64,000 bases of DNA from contig OZ241850.1 in assembly GCA_965203045.1 (NCBI GenBank), forward strand, positions 1 through 64,000. Reading direction: 5' to 3'. This document shows, in pieces, positions 26,785 through 35,942 of the stretch. The translations under genes were made by a program, and so were the position numbers. A model generated the notes under the pieces. That model was given only the letters and a program-made list of their open reading frames with translations. It searched no databases and was not told the DNA's origin. The stretch is from G965203045 sp965203045 (lineage in GTDB: Bacteria; Pseudomonadota; Gammaproteobacteria; PS1; Pseudothioglobaceae). Position 1 is the stretch's first letter. Each line of letters starts with the position of its first letter.

Positions 26785-27612
26785 TTAAGGTAGCGCATTT
26801 AAACATTGCCTTACCCCCGATAGATAAGAGCTGCCAAATAAATTTAGATGATTCAAATAATGATAGAGCATATACAAATGCTTGCGTTGTTCAAACCCCT
26901 CTTGTTGCCCGCAATGCTCATGATAAGTATTATAAAAATCTGTGCTAAAACCGCCAAACATATAAGTTAGTGCTAAATCTGCTTCATGATGGCCATAATA
27001 ACAAGCAGGGTCAATAAAATACACCTCATCTCCAACCGCAAGAACATTACCAGACCATAAATCTCCGTGTAAAAGCGTAGGTATTATATCAGCAGGCAAT
27101 AAGCTATCTAATTCTTCTACAAGACGAAGTAATTGAGTTGTGGTATCTTTGTTAATTAATTGGTTTTGTTTTGCTAAATTTATTTGTGGTAGTAACCTAT
27201 AATCACCATAAAACTTAGCCCAATTATCAATTTGCTTACCAACAGCGTTATATTGTGCTGTGGTGCCAATTTTATTATCAAAATTAAAACCAAAAAAACG
27301 TTGTTGTTGCTTATGTAATTTTGCTAATTGAGCGCCTAAATCCGCTTGGTTTAAGCCACTAGCGCTAGTAGCTAAATACTCAAGCACCAAATAAGACTCA
27401 TCGGCATAGACCACTTTAGGAGTATTTATAAACTGCCCCAATAAATTTAATTCTTTAGCTTCTTTAATAAACAAATCATTAGGGCTTGTTTGCTGCTTTA
27501 CAAAAACATTGCTACCATCTGCCAAATCCACCTTAAAAACGTTATTTAGTCCGCTACTAAGTGTTTGTGTGCTAACAATCTTGCTATTTAGGGCTTTTTC
27601 TAATGACTTCAT
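26785..27612 (-). CDS. Fructosamine/ketosamine-3-kinase family protein
   Basis: The 275-residue protein has the fructosamine-kinase fold: SGLNNVFKVDLADGSNVFVKQ, the lysine-containing N-lobe, LGAQLAKLHKQ, the catalytic loop LLHGDLWSGNVL and the metal-binding YFIDPACYYGHHEADLALT. Members phosphorylate ketosamines to reverse protein glycation; some act on other sugars. Start chosen at the ATG of MKSLEKAL; three further in-frame codons extend to 27621. It overlaps the end of the DUF1566 gene by about 29 bp, so translation is probably coupled. Confidence 0.9.
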   Translation of the reverse strand: MKSLEKALNSKIVSTQTLSSGLNNVFKVDLADGSNVFVKQQTSPNDLFIKEAKELNLLGQFINTPKVVYADESYLVLEYLATSASGLNQADLGAQLAKLHKQQQRFFGFNFDNKIGTTAQYNAVGKQIDNWAKFYGDYRLLPQINLAKQNQLINKDTTTQLLRLVEELDSLLPADIIPTLLHGDLWSGNVLAVGDEVYFIDPACYYGHHEADLALTYMFGGFSTDFYNTYHEHCGQQEGFEQRKHLYMLYHYLNHLNLFGSSYLSGVRQCLNALP

Positions 27613-28159
27613 TATCATCACTTCTAACTAGACGGATAAAAGCATCTAAGTCCTTATCAGTCCCACTGCTACCGCCATAAAAAAATACTACATCTAGGAC
27701 CATTGTGCTGTCTTTTTTATAAGTAGTGCTAGTCCAATACCTGCCAGCTTGAGTATTAGGAAAAAAATCAGTATCAATTAAGGGCTCATTTTCTCTAAAT
27801 TGCTTTAAACTACTAAGCTCGGTAAAACTAGGCAAACGCCAATCATAATAGCCACATAAACCAATATCATTGACAACTTCAATATACAAATCAGTATTAC
27901 AAAAATCATAAAAGCTACAATTGCGACTATAAGCATTGTTTGCCACCCCGCTCTGTTTATCATACCAAATATAGGTATTACTGCTACTGTGCAAACTAAA
28001 ATCACTGGTTTTAACCTCCCACATCAGTCTGCTTTTGCTATCAACAACACAAGACCATTGCTTGCTAAATACAGGCAAAGGTACTCCCTGCTGACTAATT
28101 TTGCTAAATTCAGCATAACTATTAAACCCCAGTAATACCAGTAGTAAAAATAACTTCAT
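27584..28159 (-). CDS. Secreted DUF1566 (Lcl C-terminal domain) protein
   Basis: The 191-residue protein has a signal peptide (MKLFLLLVLLGFNSYA) and one DUF1566 domain: SRLMWEVKT, LCGYYDWRLPSFTELSSL, DTDFFPNTQAGRYWTSTTY and AFIRLVRS. This lectin-like fold is found in secreted and adhesin-like proteins; function is not assigned. Four cysteines could form disulfides. Its ATG overlaps the thiO stop in an ATGA. Confidence 0.85.
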   Translation of the reverse strand: MKLFLLLVLLGFNSYAEFSKISQQGVPLPVFSKQWSCVVDSKSRLMWEVKTSDFSLHSSSNTYIWYDKQSGVANNAYSRNCSFYDFCNTDLYIEVVNDIGLCGYYDWRLPSFTELSSLKQFRENEPLIDTDFFPNTQAGRYWTSTTYKKDSTMVLDVVFFYGGSSGTDKDLDAFIRLVRSDDNEVIRKSPK

Positions 28160-29190
28160 ACAATTAACTCAGTGATTTTTTGCCCACTTGCAAGCGCGGT
28201 ATTGATACCATTGCTAAAATGACCAGCATTTAGGTATAAATTTTGATAAGGCAATAATCTTTGTATATAAATAAGCCCCGAATGCGTTGCTGGGCGCAAA
28301 CCAGACCATTGTTTAACTAATTTCGCCTTATCTAAACCAGCGACATATTTTAAAGCAAAATCTCTTAAAAGTTTAGCGCTTTGTGTATTTAAACTCTTAT
28401 CAAAGCCGCTATTTTCATAGCTAGCGCCAACTAATAACAAATTATCCACCCTTGGCACCAAATATTTATCTTCTGCTAAAAAAATGTGCTCTACAATAGC
28501 ATCTAGTGAAATATTTTTAGCAAATTCAAATAGCAAAATCTGCCCTTTTAGAGGAAAAATATCCTCTTTTAAATTGTGTCCCTTAAAATATTCTAAAGGT
28601 TCTGCTAATAAAGAGAGCAGCTCAGACGACCAAGCCCCGCCACAAACAATCACATTACTAGCTAAATAAGTTTTATCAGCGCTAACAACACCGCTTATCA
28701 ACTTATTTTTAACCACAAATCTACTAACAACTTGTCTATCTAACAACCTCCCGCCTTGTTTGCTAACCAAAGCTCTAATCCCTTGTAAAAACCATGGATT
28801 ACGTACCTGTGCTACTTCTGGCAGTAATAAGCCATTGCTAGTAAATAAATGTTTAATTGAATTTTGTTCTAAAAAGTTTTTTACCGTTTCAGTTTTATAA
28901 TCATCGCCAATTAATAAACCACTTGGACGATAGCCACTATCAATACCAGTTTGTTGGTAAATCTCAGAGCAAAACTGTGGATAAATTGCCTGTGATTGCT
29001 GGCTTAATTGATTGACTTGTGGGCTATAACGCCAAGGGTAGAGCGGACTTAAAATACCTGCCCCTGCCCAAGAACTCTCTTTGCCATAATAGTTTTTTTC
29101 AAGCACCGTAACTGATGCCCCCGCCTTTAATAAATAATACGCGCTAGTAAGTCCAATTACACCGCCGCCAATAACAATACAATCAGTCAT
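28156..29190 (-). CDS. thiO: FAD-dependent glycine oxidase-like protein (ThiO)
   Basis: The 344-residue DAO-family flavoprotein begins MTDCIVIGGGVIGLTSAYYL, the Rossmann FAD motif. It contains SSWAGAGILSPLYPWRY, characteristic of ThiO, and the C-terminal GLRPATHSG...NAGHFSNGINTA. It would oxidise glycine to the iminoacetate used for the thiazole ring of thiamine. No thiG or thiS is adjacent, so the amino-acid substrate is inferred. Nine extra codons upstream are in frame but lie inside lspA; I prefer the ATG at 29190, which overlaps the lspA stop. Confidence 0.88.
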   Translation of the reverse strand: MTDCIVIGGGVIGLTSAYYLLKAGASVTVLEKNYYGKESSWAGAGILSPLYPWRYSPQVNQLSQQSQAIYPQFCSEIYQQTGIDSGYRPSGLLIGDDYKTETVKNFLEQNSIKHLFTSNGLLLPEVAQVRNPWFLQGIRALVSKQGGRLLDRQVVSRFVVKNKLISGVVSADKTYLASNVIVCGGAWSSELLSLLAEPLEYFKGHNLKEDIFPLKGQILLFEFAKNISLDAIVEHIFLAEDKYLVPRVDNLLLVGASYENSGFDKSLNTQSAKLLRDFALKYVAGLDKAKLVKQWSGLRPATHSGLIYIQRLLPYQNLYLNAGHFSNGINTALASGQKITELIV

Positions 29191-29653
29191 TAGACTTGCT
29201 AAACAATATATCAACTAGCAACAAAACCGCCCCGCAACTAATACTAATATCGGCAATATTAAAAGCAGGATAATGCCAATCTTTATAATGGAAATCAATA
29301 AAATCTACCACAAACCCATATAACAACCTGTCCAAACTATTACCCAAAGCCCCAGCAATAATAAACACAAATGCTAATAGTAAAATACTATTACCAAGCG
29401 GTTTAGTTACTAAATAATAACTTAAAATAATACTTATAATAATAGCTAAAATTGTTAAAAACCACAATTGCCAACCCCCATAACCACTTAAAAATCCAAA
29501 TGCCGCCCCAGTATTGTGCACGCGCACTATATTCAAATATTCAAACACCACAAACCCGCCCAAATATTCAATATTTTGCACAATCCAAAGTTTAGTTAGG
29601 TAATCTGCTACAATGATGCCAACAATAGCAATAAAAAAATAAATACGTTGCAT
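29183..29653 (-). CDS. lspA: Lipoprotein signal peptidase (signal peptidase II)
   Basis: The 156-residue four-helix membrane aspartyl protease has NTGAAFGFL, the first catalytic Asp in GNSLDRLLYGFVVDFIDFH and the second in FNIADISISCGA. It cleaves prolipoproteins after diacylglyceryl addition. It is the first gene of the lspA-thiO-DUF1566-FN3K-radA-retropepsin run, preceded by a good promoter. The common ileS neighbour is absent. Confidence 0.96.
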   Translation of the reverse strand: MQRIYFFIAIVGIIVADYLTKLWIVQNIEYLGGFVVFEYLNIVRVHNTGAAFGFLSGYGGWQLWFLTILAIIISIILSYYLVTKPLGNSILLLAFVFIIAGALGNSLDRLLYGFVVDFIDFHYKDWHYPAFNIADISISCGAVLLLVDILFSKSND

Positions 29654-29681
29654 ATTTTAATGTAATATCAAGTGTTTATAT

Positions 29682-29710
29682 AAAATAGTTAATTTAAACT
29701 AGTAAGTCAA
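29682..29710 (-). promoter_or_regulatory. Sigma70 promoter of the lspA operon
   Basis: On the minus strand TTGACT (29705-29710), a 17-bp spacer and TATTTT (29682-29687) lie about 30 bp upstream of the lspA ATG. Confidence 0.65.
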
Positions 29711-29760
29711 TCAATAAATAGCATAATAAAAGTTATGAGCAATCTATTAAATTAACTCTT

Positions 29761-30168
29761 TTATTTATAAATAGTTATAATTACTTCTCTTTGTTTAGAT
29801 GTTTGGCTAAATTCATACACAAAAACACCTTGCAAACTCCCTAGACTGAGTTTATTAGCAGTAACAGGAATAGTTTTTTCCATCCCTATTAACAAAGTCC
29901 GCAAATGCCCTGCCATATCACCTTTATAATTATGATGGCGATAATTAGCATCCTCAGGAATACTTTTTTCTAAATATGACTCAATATCTAATAAAACATC
30001 TGTATCAGCATTAGGGACTATCATCAAGGCGGTTGAAGTATGTTGTAGGAATAAATGGCACAACCCCTGTTTAGCCTCAGATTTAGCAATTATTTGATTG
30101 ATTTTTGTAGTTATATCAATTGCCTGCTTGCCCTGTGTTGTTATATTAAGTATGTGTTGATAAATCAT
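29761..30168 (-). CDS. yjbQ: YjbQ family (UPF0047) protein
   Basis: The 135-residue protein is a full-length UPF0047 member with FLQHTSTALMIVPNADTDV, the histidine-rich YRHHNYKGDMAGHL, and SLGSLQGVFVYEF near the C-terminus. The family shows weak thiamine-phosphate-synthase-like activity in E. coli; the true role is unclear. It lies 11 bp after plsC on the same strand. Confidence 0.92.
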   Translation of the reverse strand: MIYQHILNITTQGKQAIDITTKINQIIAKSEAKQGLCHLFLQHTSTALMIVPNADTDVLLDIESYLEKSIPEDANYRHHNYKGDMAGHLRTLLIGMEKTIPVTANKLSLGSLQGVFVYEFSQTSKQREVIITIYK

Positions 30169-30179
30169 AAGATATTATT

Positions 30180-30890
30180 TTAATTATATTTATTGTGTTG
30201 TTCTTTTGCCCAGTTCTCTACTTGTTGTGAGAGCTGTTTGGCGGTTTTGCCCTGTTGTGCCTCAATATCAATAGCTTTGCCAATTACTAATTTAATAATG
30301 CCGGGAGTTTTTACAAACTGCCCTTTTGCCCAGTAGCGCCCCGCATTATGATAAATCGGCAAGATAGCTACATTTGCTTTTTGGGCTATCATCACCCCAC
30401 CGGTTTCATAATGACCAACACCGCTACCTTCTCTACTGCCTTCTGCGAAAACTACCACCCACAAACCACGGCTTAGGCGATGTTTGCCTTGGCTTATTAC
30501 TGATTTTAATGCTTTGAGCTTATGGCCGCGGTCAATAATAATAGGGCTAGTAAGGGCTAAACCCCAACCAAAAATTGGGATATAAAGTAATTGCTTTTTT
30601 AGCACCCAAACTTGTTGCGGTAACACTATTTGAAAGATTAAAGTCTCCCAAGTTGATTGATGATTAGATAAAACTACACACGGCTGCTTAGGTATATTTT
30701 TCTCTCCAATTACCTCAAAACCAAGATTAACGGTAATTTTAAGCCACCAATTATTAAATTTTGCCCATTGTGAAGTAATTTTATAGCGATATTCTACCGA
30801 TGCCCAAAAACACAAAAGAGCAGCGAGTGTTATCGGCAAAAGTGTAATTACTAAACCTAAGAAAAATAAAATTGAACGCAGAGTTAGCAT
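30180..30890 (-). CDS. plsC: 1-acyl-sn-glycerol-3-phosphate acyltransferase family protein
   Basis: The 236-residue membrane acyltransferase has an N-terminal hydrophobic helix, block I NHQSTWETLIF, block II IPIFGWGLALTSPIIIDR and block III VVFAEGSREGSG. It acylates lysophosphatidic acid to phosphatidic acid. Block I has HX4E rather than the textbook HX4D; this variant occurs in a recognised proteobacterial PlsC subgroup, so I do not read it as inactivation. It is divergent from the phosphatase gene, 35 bp away. Confidence 0.92.
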   Translation of the reverse strand: MLTLRSILFFLGLVITLLPITLAALLCFWASVEYRYKITSQWAKFNNWWLKITVNLGFEVIGEKNIPKQPCVVLSNHQSTWETLIFQIVLPQQVWVLKKQLLYIPIFGWGLALTSPIIIDRGHKLKALKSVISQGKHRLSRGLWVVVFAEGSREGSGVGHYETGGVMIAQKANVAILPIYHNAGRYWAKGQFVKTPGIIKLVIGKAIDIEAQQGKTAKQLSQQVENWAKEQHNKYN

Positions 30891-30925
30891 AAAATAAGCA
30901 ACACAAAGTTAAAGCGTTTATTTTA

Positions 30926-31558
30926 ATGGAAGTTAAAGGTATTTTATTTGATTTAGATGGCACCTTGGTGGACACCGCTACCGATTTGTGCAATGCGCTA
31001 AATGCTACGTTGATAAAAAACAAACACCCCAAATGCAACCCAGAAATTGTTAAACCCGCTGTATCTCACGGCCTAAGGGCTATGCTTACTATTGCCCTAC
31101 CCAATATAGACGAGCATATAAAAGCAATTTATCACAAACAAACTTTGGATTATTACCAAGCTAATATTTCTAAATTTAGCCGTTATTTCACTGGTATTGA
31201 TGAGGTCATTAACGTTTTAGATACTAAAAAAATTGCTTGGGCGGTAGTAACCAATAAACCGCAAAAATTAAGCGTTTTATTACTAAATGCCCTAAATTGC
31301 CATCCGCAAATTATTGTAGGCGGAGGGCTTTGTGCCAACAATAAACCACACCCAGAGCCAGTTTTATATGCTTGTAAAGGCCTAAACCTAGAGCCTAAAA
31401 ATTGCTTGTTAGTTGGTGATGATATTAAAGATATGCAATCTGGTAGAGCAGCAGGGGTAAAAACAGTGGCAGTAAGTTATGGTTATGGCAAAATTAATTC
31501 TAATTGGGGATATGATTATTTAATTGACAAACCACAACAATTACTAAAACTACTATGA
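30926..31558 (+). CDS. gph: HAD-family phosphatase, phosphoglycolate phosphatase or MupP-like
   Basis: The 210-residue HAD hydrolase has the nucleophile motif FDLDGTLVDTA, VVTNKP (motif II), the motif III lysine in NNKPHPEPV and VGDDIKDMQSGRAAG (motif IV). Gph removes 2-phosphoglycolate, useful to a carbon fixer. The nearby yciK-type SDR resembles the Pseudomonas mupP-yciK arrangement, in which the HAD enzyme is MurNAc-6-phosphate phosphatase. Sequence alone does not separate these. It overlaps rmuC by 4 bp. Confidence 0.88.
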   Translation: MEVKGILFDLDGTLVDTATDLCNALNATLIKNKHPKCNPEIVKPAVSHGLRAMLTIALPNIDEHIKAIYHKQTLDYYQANISKFSRYFTGIDEVINVLDTKKIAWAVVTNKPQKLSVLLLNALNCHPQIIVGGGLCANNKPHPEPVLYACKGLNLEPKNCLLVGDDIKDMQSGRAAGVKTVAVSYGYGKINSNWGYDYLIDKPQQLLKLL

Positions 31559-32733
31559 CTGAAATTTTATTATCACTACTGATTTTAAGCCTTATTGTTA
31601 GTGTTTATTTATCATGGTTGTTGACTAAAAACAATAGAGAGAAAAATAAATTAAAACAACACCAAATAGAACATAGGCAAACTATTGATGAGCTAATATT
31701 AGACAATACCAAACTAAAAACTCAAAATCAGGCCTATCAGCAACATATTGATTTTTTAAAACAAAGTAAAAGCGATATTAATAAACATTTTGAAGTTATC
31801 GCCAATCAAATTTTAGAAAAAAATCAGCAAAAATTAAGCAAAAATAATAAACAAAGTTTAGAGCCACTACAAGTAGAGATTAAACAATTTAAGGAAAGAA
31901 TAGAAACTATTACAGCTGAACAAATTAAAGAAAGAACCAGCCTAATAAAAGAATTAGAAAATTTACAAAAAGCAACACTCAATACCCAAAAAACCACTGA
32001 AAATCTCACTAATGCTCTAACCAAAGATAGCAAACAACAAGGAAATTGGGGTGAGATAGTCCTAGATTCAATTCTAAGCGCCTCAGGGCTAAGAGAAGGC
32101 TTTGAATTTGATAAACAAATTAGTTTTAAAAATACACAAGGCAATCTCCTGCGTCCTGATGTAGTTGTGCATTTGCCTGATAATAAAGACATTATTATTG
32201 ATGCTAAGGTTTCATTAAAGGCGTATGAACAATATATAAGAACTAATCAACCAAGCGATTTAAAACAACATATTCAATCTATTAAAAAGCATATAGATAG
32301 CATTAGTATCAAGGCTTATGAGCAATTGGAAAATGTGAAAACAATAGATTTTATTTTCATTTTTATGCCTATTGAACCAGCCTTGTTGCTAGCGCTTAAA
32401 AATAAAGAGGACTTATTTACTAACGCTATGAAAAAAAATATTATGCTCACCTCCCCTTCCACACTAACTATGAGTCTAAAAATTGTCCATCACTTATGGC
32501 AAACTGAGCGTCAAAATAAAAACACCATAGAAATTATTCGCCAAGCGGGTCAAATGTATGATAAATTTGTGCTATTTAATCAATCACTTGCTGAAATTGG
32601 TAAGCATTTAGACCAAGCCCAAGCCAGCCAACAAAAAGCTCAATCACGTTTAAATAGTGGTGCTGGTAATTTAATATCTCGTGCTGAAAAACTAAAAGAA
32701 CTGGGCGTGCAACCCTCAAAACGATTGGCATGA
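31555..32733 (+). CDS. rmuC: DNA recombination protein RmuC homologue
   Basis: The 392-residue protein has an N-terminal membrane helix (residues 1-20), a long coiled coil (about 25-165) and the RmuC nuclease-like domain with GNWGEIVLDSILSASGLREG, LRPDVVVHLPDNKDIIIDAKVSLKAYEQY and a PIEPALLLAL segment. RmuC limits inversions at short inverted repeats. Start and stop both overlap neighbours by 4 bp, placing it inside a gph-rmuC-yciK operon. Confidence 0.95.
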   Translation: MTEILLSLLILSLIVSVYLSWLLTKNNREKNKLKQHQIEHRQTIDELILDNTKLKTQNQAYQQHIDFLKQSKSDINKHFEVIANQILEKNQQKLSKNNKQSLEPLQVEIKQFKERIETITAEQIKERTSLIKELENLQKATLNTQKTTENLTNALTKDSKQQGNWGEIVLDSILSASGLREGFEFDKQISFKNTQGNLLRPDVVVHLPDNKDIIIDAKVSLKAYEQYIRTNQPSDLKQHIQSIKKHIDSISIKAYEQLENVKTIDFIFIFMPIEPALLLALKNKEDLFTNAMKKNIMLTSPSTLTMSLKIVHHLWQTERQNKNTIEIIRQAGQMYDKFVLFNQSLAEIGKHLDQAQASQQKAQSRLNSGAGNLISRAEKLKELGVQPSKRLA

Positions 32734-33476
32734 AAATTAAAACAAATTATAAATATAAAAATAATGAATTAAAAAATAAAGTAGTGTTAGTAACCGGCGC
32801 AAATAGGGGTTTTGGCAAAGCGATAAGCCTAGATTTAGCCCATGCTGGGGCAACAGTGATTTTACTTGGTAGAGATTTAGCTTCTTTGGAGCAAAGCTAT
32901 GATGAAATTTATAAAAAAAATAGCGCAGAGCCAATTTTATATCCCTTGGACCTACTTGGTGCTACTAGTGCTGATTATGCCGAAATGGCAAGCAATATTA
33001 GTAAAAAATTAGGTAGATTAGATGCTATTGTTCACAATGCCGCTAGTTGTGGGGTGATGATGCCACTAGCGCAATACCACACCAAAACTTGGTTTGAAGT
33101 GATACAGGTAAATATTAATGCATCATTTTTAATAAGCCAAGCCTGCCTGCCACTACTATTAAAATCAAATGACAGCAGAATATTATTTATCAGCGATAAA
33201 GTCGGCAGAAAACCCAAAGCCTATTGGGGCGCTTACGCCGTATCTAAAGCTGCATTAGAAGCGTTAATGACTATTCTTGCCGATGAGTTAGAAACTAGCA
33301 ATATCAAAATCAACTCTATTGACCCCGGTGCTATGAAAACCAAACAAAGAAGCCTAACTCATCCCGCCCAAGACCTAAACACCTTAGCCAAACCCGAACA
33401 AATAAGCCCTGCCATTATATATTTACTATCTAAACACGGCAAAAACATCCACAAAAAACAATTAACTATCTACTAG
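32730..33476 (+). CDS. yciK: Short-chain dehydrogenase, YciK-like
   Basis: The 248-residue SDR has the cofactor motif VTGANRGFGKA, HNAASCG in place of NNAG, and the catalytic YAVSK tetrad motif. LLGRD, the DLL segment and the PLLLKS...WGAYAVSK stretch match YciK, whose substrate is unknown. The 3' end overlaps that of the convergent sulfurtransferase gene by 11 bp. Confidence 0.88.
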   Translation: MKIKTNYKYKNNELKNKVVLVTGANRGFGKAISLDLAHAGATVILLGRDLASLEQSYDEIYKKNSAEPILYPLDLLGATSADYAEMASNISKKLGRLDAIVHNAASCGVMMPLAQYHTKTWFEVIQVNINASFLISQACLPLLLKSNDSRILFISDKVGRKPKAYWGAYAVSKAALEALMTILADELETSNIKINSIDPGAMKTKQRSLTHPAQDLNTLAKPEQISPAIIYLLSKHGKNIHKKQLTIY

Positions 33477-34374
33477 CTTTATTAACCACAGGACGTTTGC
33501 CTCCCTTGGTCCAAGCATGCATAGAACCATCGTATAATCTTGAGTTTTTATTGCCCAATAATTCAGATTCTATAAACCAAACACCACTTGCTAAATGCCC
33601 GCTATTACAATAACTAATATTGTTGGCATTTGGGTTTATACCTTTTGCAATTAGAATATTTTTGATAATATCTGCTTGGCGGAAGGTTTTAATTTCACCT
33701 TGGCTTAAAAAGATATTACCATCAGCAGACTTAGCGCTAGGAATATGTCCAAAAGCAGAGACATATCCACGTTTAGAAAGCCCTAAATACATATCTTCTG
33801 TGCGCGTATCTATCATAGTTGTTTTATTATCACCAAGAACGTTTGCAACATGTTTGGTAGTGGCTAAAATCTCATCTCTTTGTTCAACTGCTACAAAATT
33901 ACCTTTGCTAAATTTAGGGCTTTTCTTAGCAGTCGGTCGCTTTTCTTTAAACCATTTTGCGTTGCCACCATTTAATATAGCAACATTATCATGTCCAAAA
34001 TACTTAAGCTGCCAATAAAGCCTAGTGCCTAAAAATACCTCATCAGCAGCAGTTGCTTTACTGGTAATAACCACAGCGCTATCATTATTGATACCAAAAC
34101 TTTGCATTAATTTCTCAAAAGCGCTTTTGGTGGGTAGCATTTTAACCAAACTAACACCATCTTCAACCCCCTTAGCGCGCACCTCTGCCCAAGGCACTAA
34201 TATTGAACTAGGAATTCTTTTAGTCCTTTTACTGACCTTTTTGCGCACATCTAAAATCACTACCTTGTTCAGATTATCTGCTAACCACTGTGTTTCTACC
34301 AAAGGCTTAGGCAGAGAAAAAGCAAGCAAATGCAACGACAATAATGCCGATATAATAGCAACTATATATTTCAT
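33466..34374 (-). CDS. Periplasmic two-domain rhodanese-type sulfurtransferase
   Basis: The 302-residue protein has a signal peptide (about residues 1-20) and two rhodanese domains. The first, inactive one has VVILDVRKK and AILNGGNAKW. The second has TMIDTRTEDMYLG and the active-site cysteine in YCNSGHLAS. It would move sulfane sulfur from thiosulfate or a similar donor in the periplasm, which fits a sulfur oxidiser. The CxSGHLA loop differs from classical CGSGVTA rhodaneses, so the donor is uncertain. Monocistronic, with its own upstream spacer. Confidence 0.88.
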   Translation of the reverse strand: MKYIVAIISALLSLHLLAFSLPKPLVETQWLADNLNKVVILDVRKKVSKRTKRIPSSILVPWAEVRAKGVEDGVSLVKMLPTKSAFEKLMQSFGINNDSAVVITSKATAADEVFLGTRLYWQLKYFGHDNVAILNGGNAKWFKEKRPTAKKSPKFSKGNFVAVEQRDEILATTKHVANVLGDNKTTMIDTRTEDMYLGLSKRGYVSAFGHIPSAKSADGNIFLSQGEIKTFRQADIIKNILIAKGINPNANNISYCNSGHLASGVWFIESELLGNKNSRLYDGSMHAWTKGGKRPVVNKASR

Positions 34375-34408
34375 TACCTACCCCTTATAATGATGGTTAA
34401 AACCCTTT

Positions 34409-34414
34409 ATTATA
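34409..34414 (-). promoter_or_regulatory. Possible -10 element of the sulfurtransferase gene
   Basis: TATAAT on the minus strand about 35 bp upstream of the ATG. I see no convincing -35. Confidence 0.35.
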
Positions 34415-34472
34415 GCGTTTATTAACTAGCGACTTTTAAGTGTTGTGAATAATTTATTCTCATTTAAGAATT

Positions 34473-35942
34473 TTATAACAATGACTGACTAAGCCCAATT
34501 AACCACCCCGGTAGCAGACTAATAGCAAGTATCAATAAAATATTAACACTCAGTAGTAGGCGCATATCAATATTGGCAGTGAGTGTTAATGGTTCAGTAT
34601 TGGTTTGAAAATACATAATGCGGCAAATATTAAGGTAATAATAAGCGCTAATAACGGCAAAAATAACAGCAATAACAGCGCTTTTTAAATAACCTTGCCC
34701 CACTACTTCTTGCAGAATAAAAAATTTAGCATAAAAACCAATAAGCGGAGGAACACCAATCATAGAAAGCAGAACTATTAACATCATTAGCGCATATAAA
34801 GGATGGGTTTTAGCCAATCCTTGATAATCGCTAATTTTATCAGCCTCAAAACCGCTTTTATTAAAAGCGATGATAATACCAAAAGCAAGTAGCCCTGTTA
34901 CCACATAACTTAGAGTATAAAAAATAGCAGCTGCATAACTAACAACAACACCAGTTGCAAAGCCTAATAAAATAAAGCCGATGTGAGAGATAGTAGAATA
35001 AGCGAGTAGACGTTTAATATTATCCTGCCTAATAGCCATTAATGAGCCTAGCATAATAGAGCCAAGCGCTAAAAATAACACCATATCATCCCAGTAATTT
35101 ACCAAACCACCCAAAGCATCAACTAATAAGCGCACTAATAATACCAAAGCTGCTATTTTAGGGGCGGTAGAGAGGAACATAGTTACCGAGGTTGGCGCGC
35201 CTTGATAAACATCTGGTACCCACAGGTGAAATGGCACCGCTCCAAACTTAAATGCAATACCAATCACAATAAATACCAAACCAAAATTAAGCACTAGCAA
35301 CTCTTGTGCTGTCAATGCTGAAGTATTAGCACTAAAAGCTGCAATTTCACTAATATTGATACTACCACTAATACCATAAATCATAGACATACCATACAAT
35401 AAAATTGCAGAAGCAATAGCTGCTAAGACGAAGAATTTGAGCGCCGCTTCAATGGAATTAGCCCGCTTAGTGGCAAAAGCAACAAGGGTATAAAACGAGA
35501 TAGTTAAAATCTCTAAACCTAGATAAATAGTAATTAAACTATAGCCTGAAGCAAGCACGACCATCCCAAATACTGAGAATAAAAACAGCACAAAATATTC
35601 AAATTTTAGTAATTTATGCACCACTAAATAATGCCGAGAATATAATAGCGCTACCATACTTGTTAAATAAATAGCAATTTTGAGCACGCCAGAGAAATAA
35701 TCAAGCACAAAGGAATCGCTAAATATTACTCGACTCGGCTCACCTAATAATCGCCAAGATAACACCATTGTTATCAACAAACTAAATTGAGATAAATAAT
35801 AAGGCAGGTGTTGCGCCTTGCCCTTATAAAACAAGCCCAATAACAAAATTACAATAATGCTAGCTAACAAAAACACCTCTGGGGCTATAAACACCATTTG
35901 GGCTTTATCAAATGCTAACGCTACTAAAACTTTTTCATTCAT
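34473..35942 (-). CDS. nuoN: NADH-quinone oxidoreductase subunit N
   Basis: This proton-channel subunit of complex I is an antiporter-like 489-residue protein with about 14 membrane helices. It has KFGAVPFHLWVPDVYQGAP and TISHIGFILLGFATG, typical of NuoN. It is the last gene of the operon, overlapping nuoM by 4 bp. Confidence 0.97.
   Translation of the reverse strand: MNEKVLVALAFDKAQMVFIAPEVFLLASIIVILLLGLFYKGKAQHLPYYLSQFSLLITMVLSWRLLGEPSRVIFSDSFVLDYFSGVLKIAIYLTSMVALLYSRHYLVVHKLLKFEYFVLFLFSVFGMVVLASGYSLITIYLGLEILTISFYTLVAFATKRANSIEAALKFFVLAAIASAILLYGMSMIYGISGSINISEIAAFSANTSALTAQELLVLNFGLVFIVIGIAFKFGAVPFHLWVPDVYQGAPTSVTMFLSTAPKIAALVLLVRLLVDALGGLVNYWDDMVLFLALGSIMLGSLMAIRQDNIKRLLAYSTISHIGFILLGFATGVVVSYAAAIFYTLSYVVTGLLAFGIIIAFNKSGFEADKISDYQGLAKTHPLYALMMLIVLLSMIGVPPLIGFYAKFFILQEVVGQGYLKSAVIAVIFAVISAYYYLNICRIMYFQTNTEPLTLTANIDMRLLLSVNILLILAISLLPGWLIGLSQSLL

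Noticed and set aside
30180..30890. PlsC with HX4E instead of HX4D as an inactivated enzyme
   Set aside because: The other blocks are intact and this block I variant is recalled from a normal proteobacterial subgroup.
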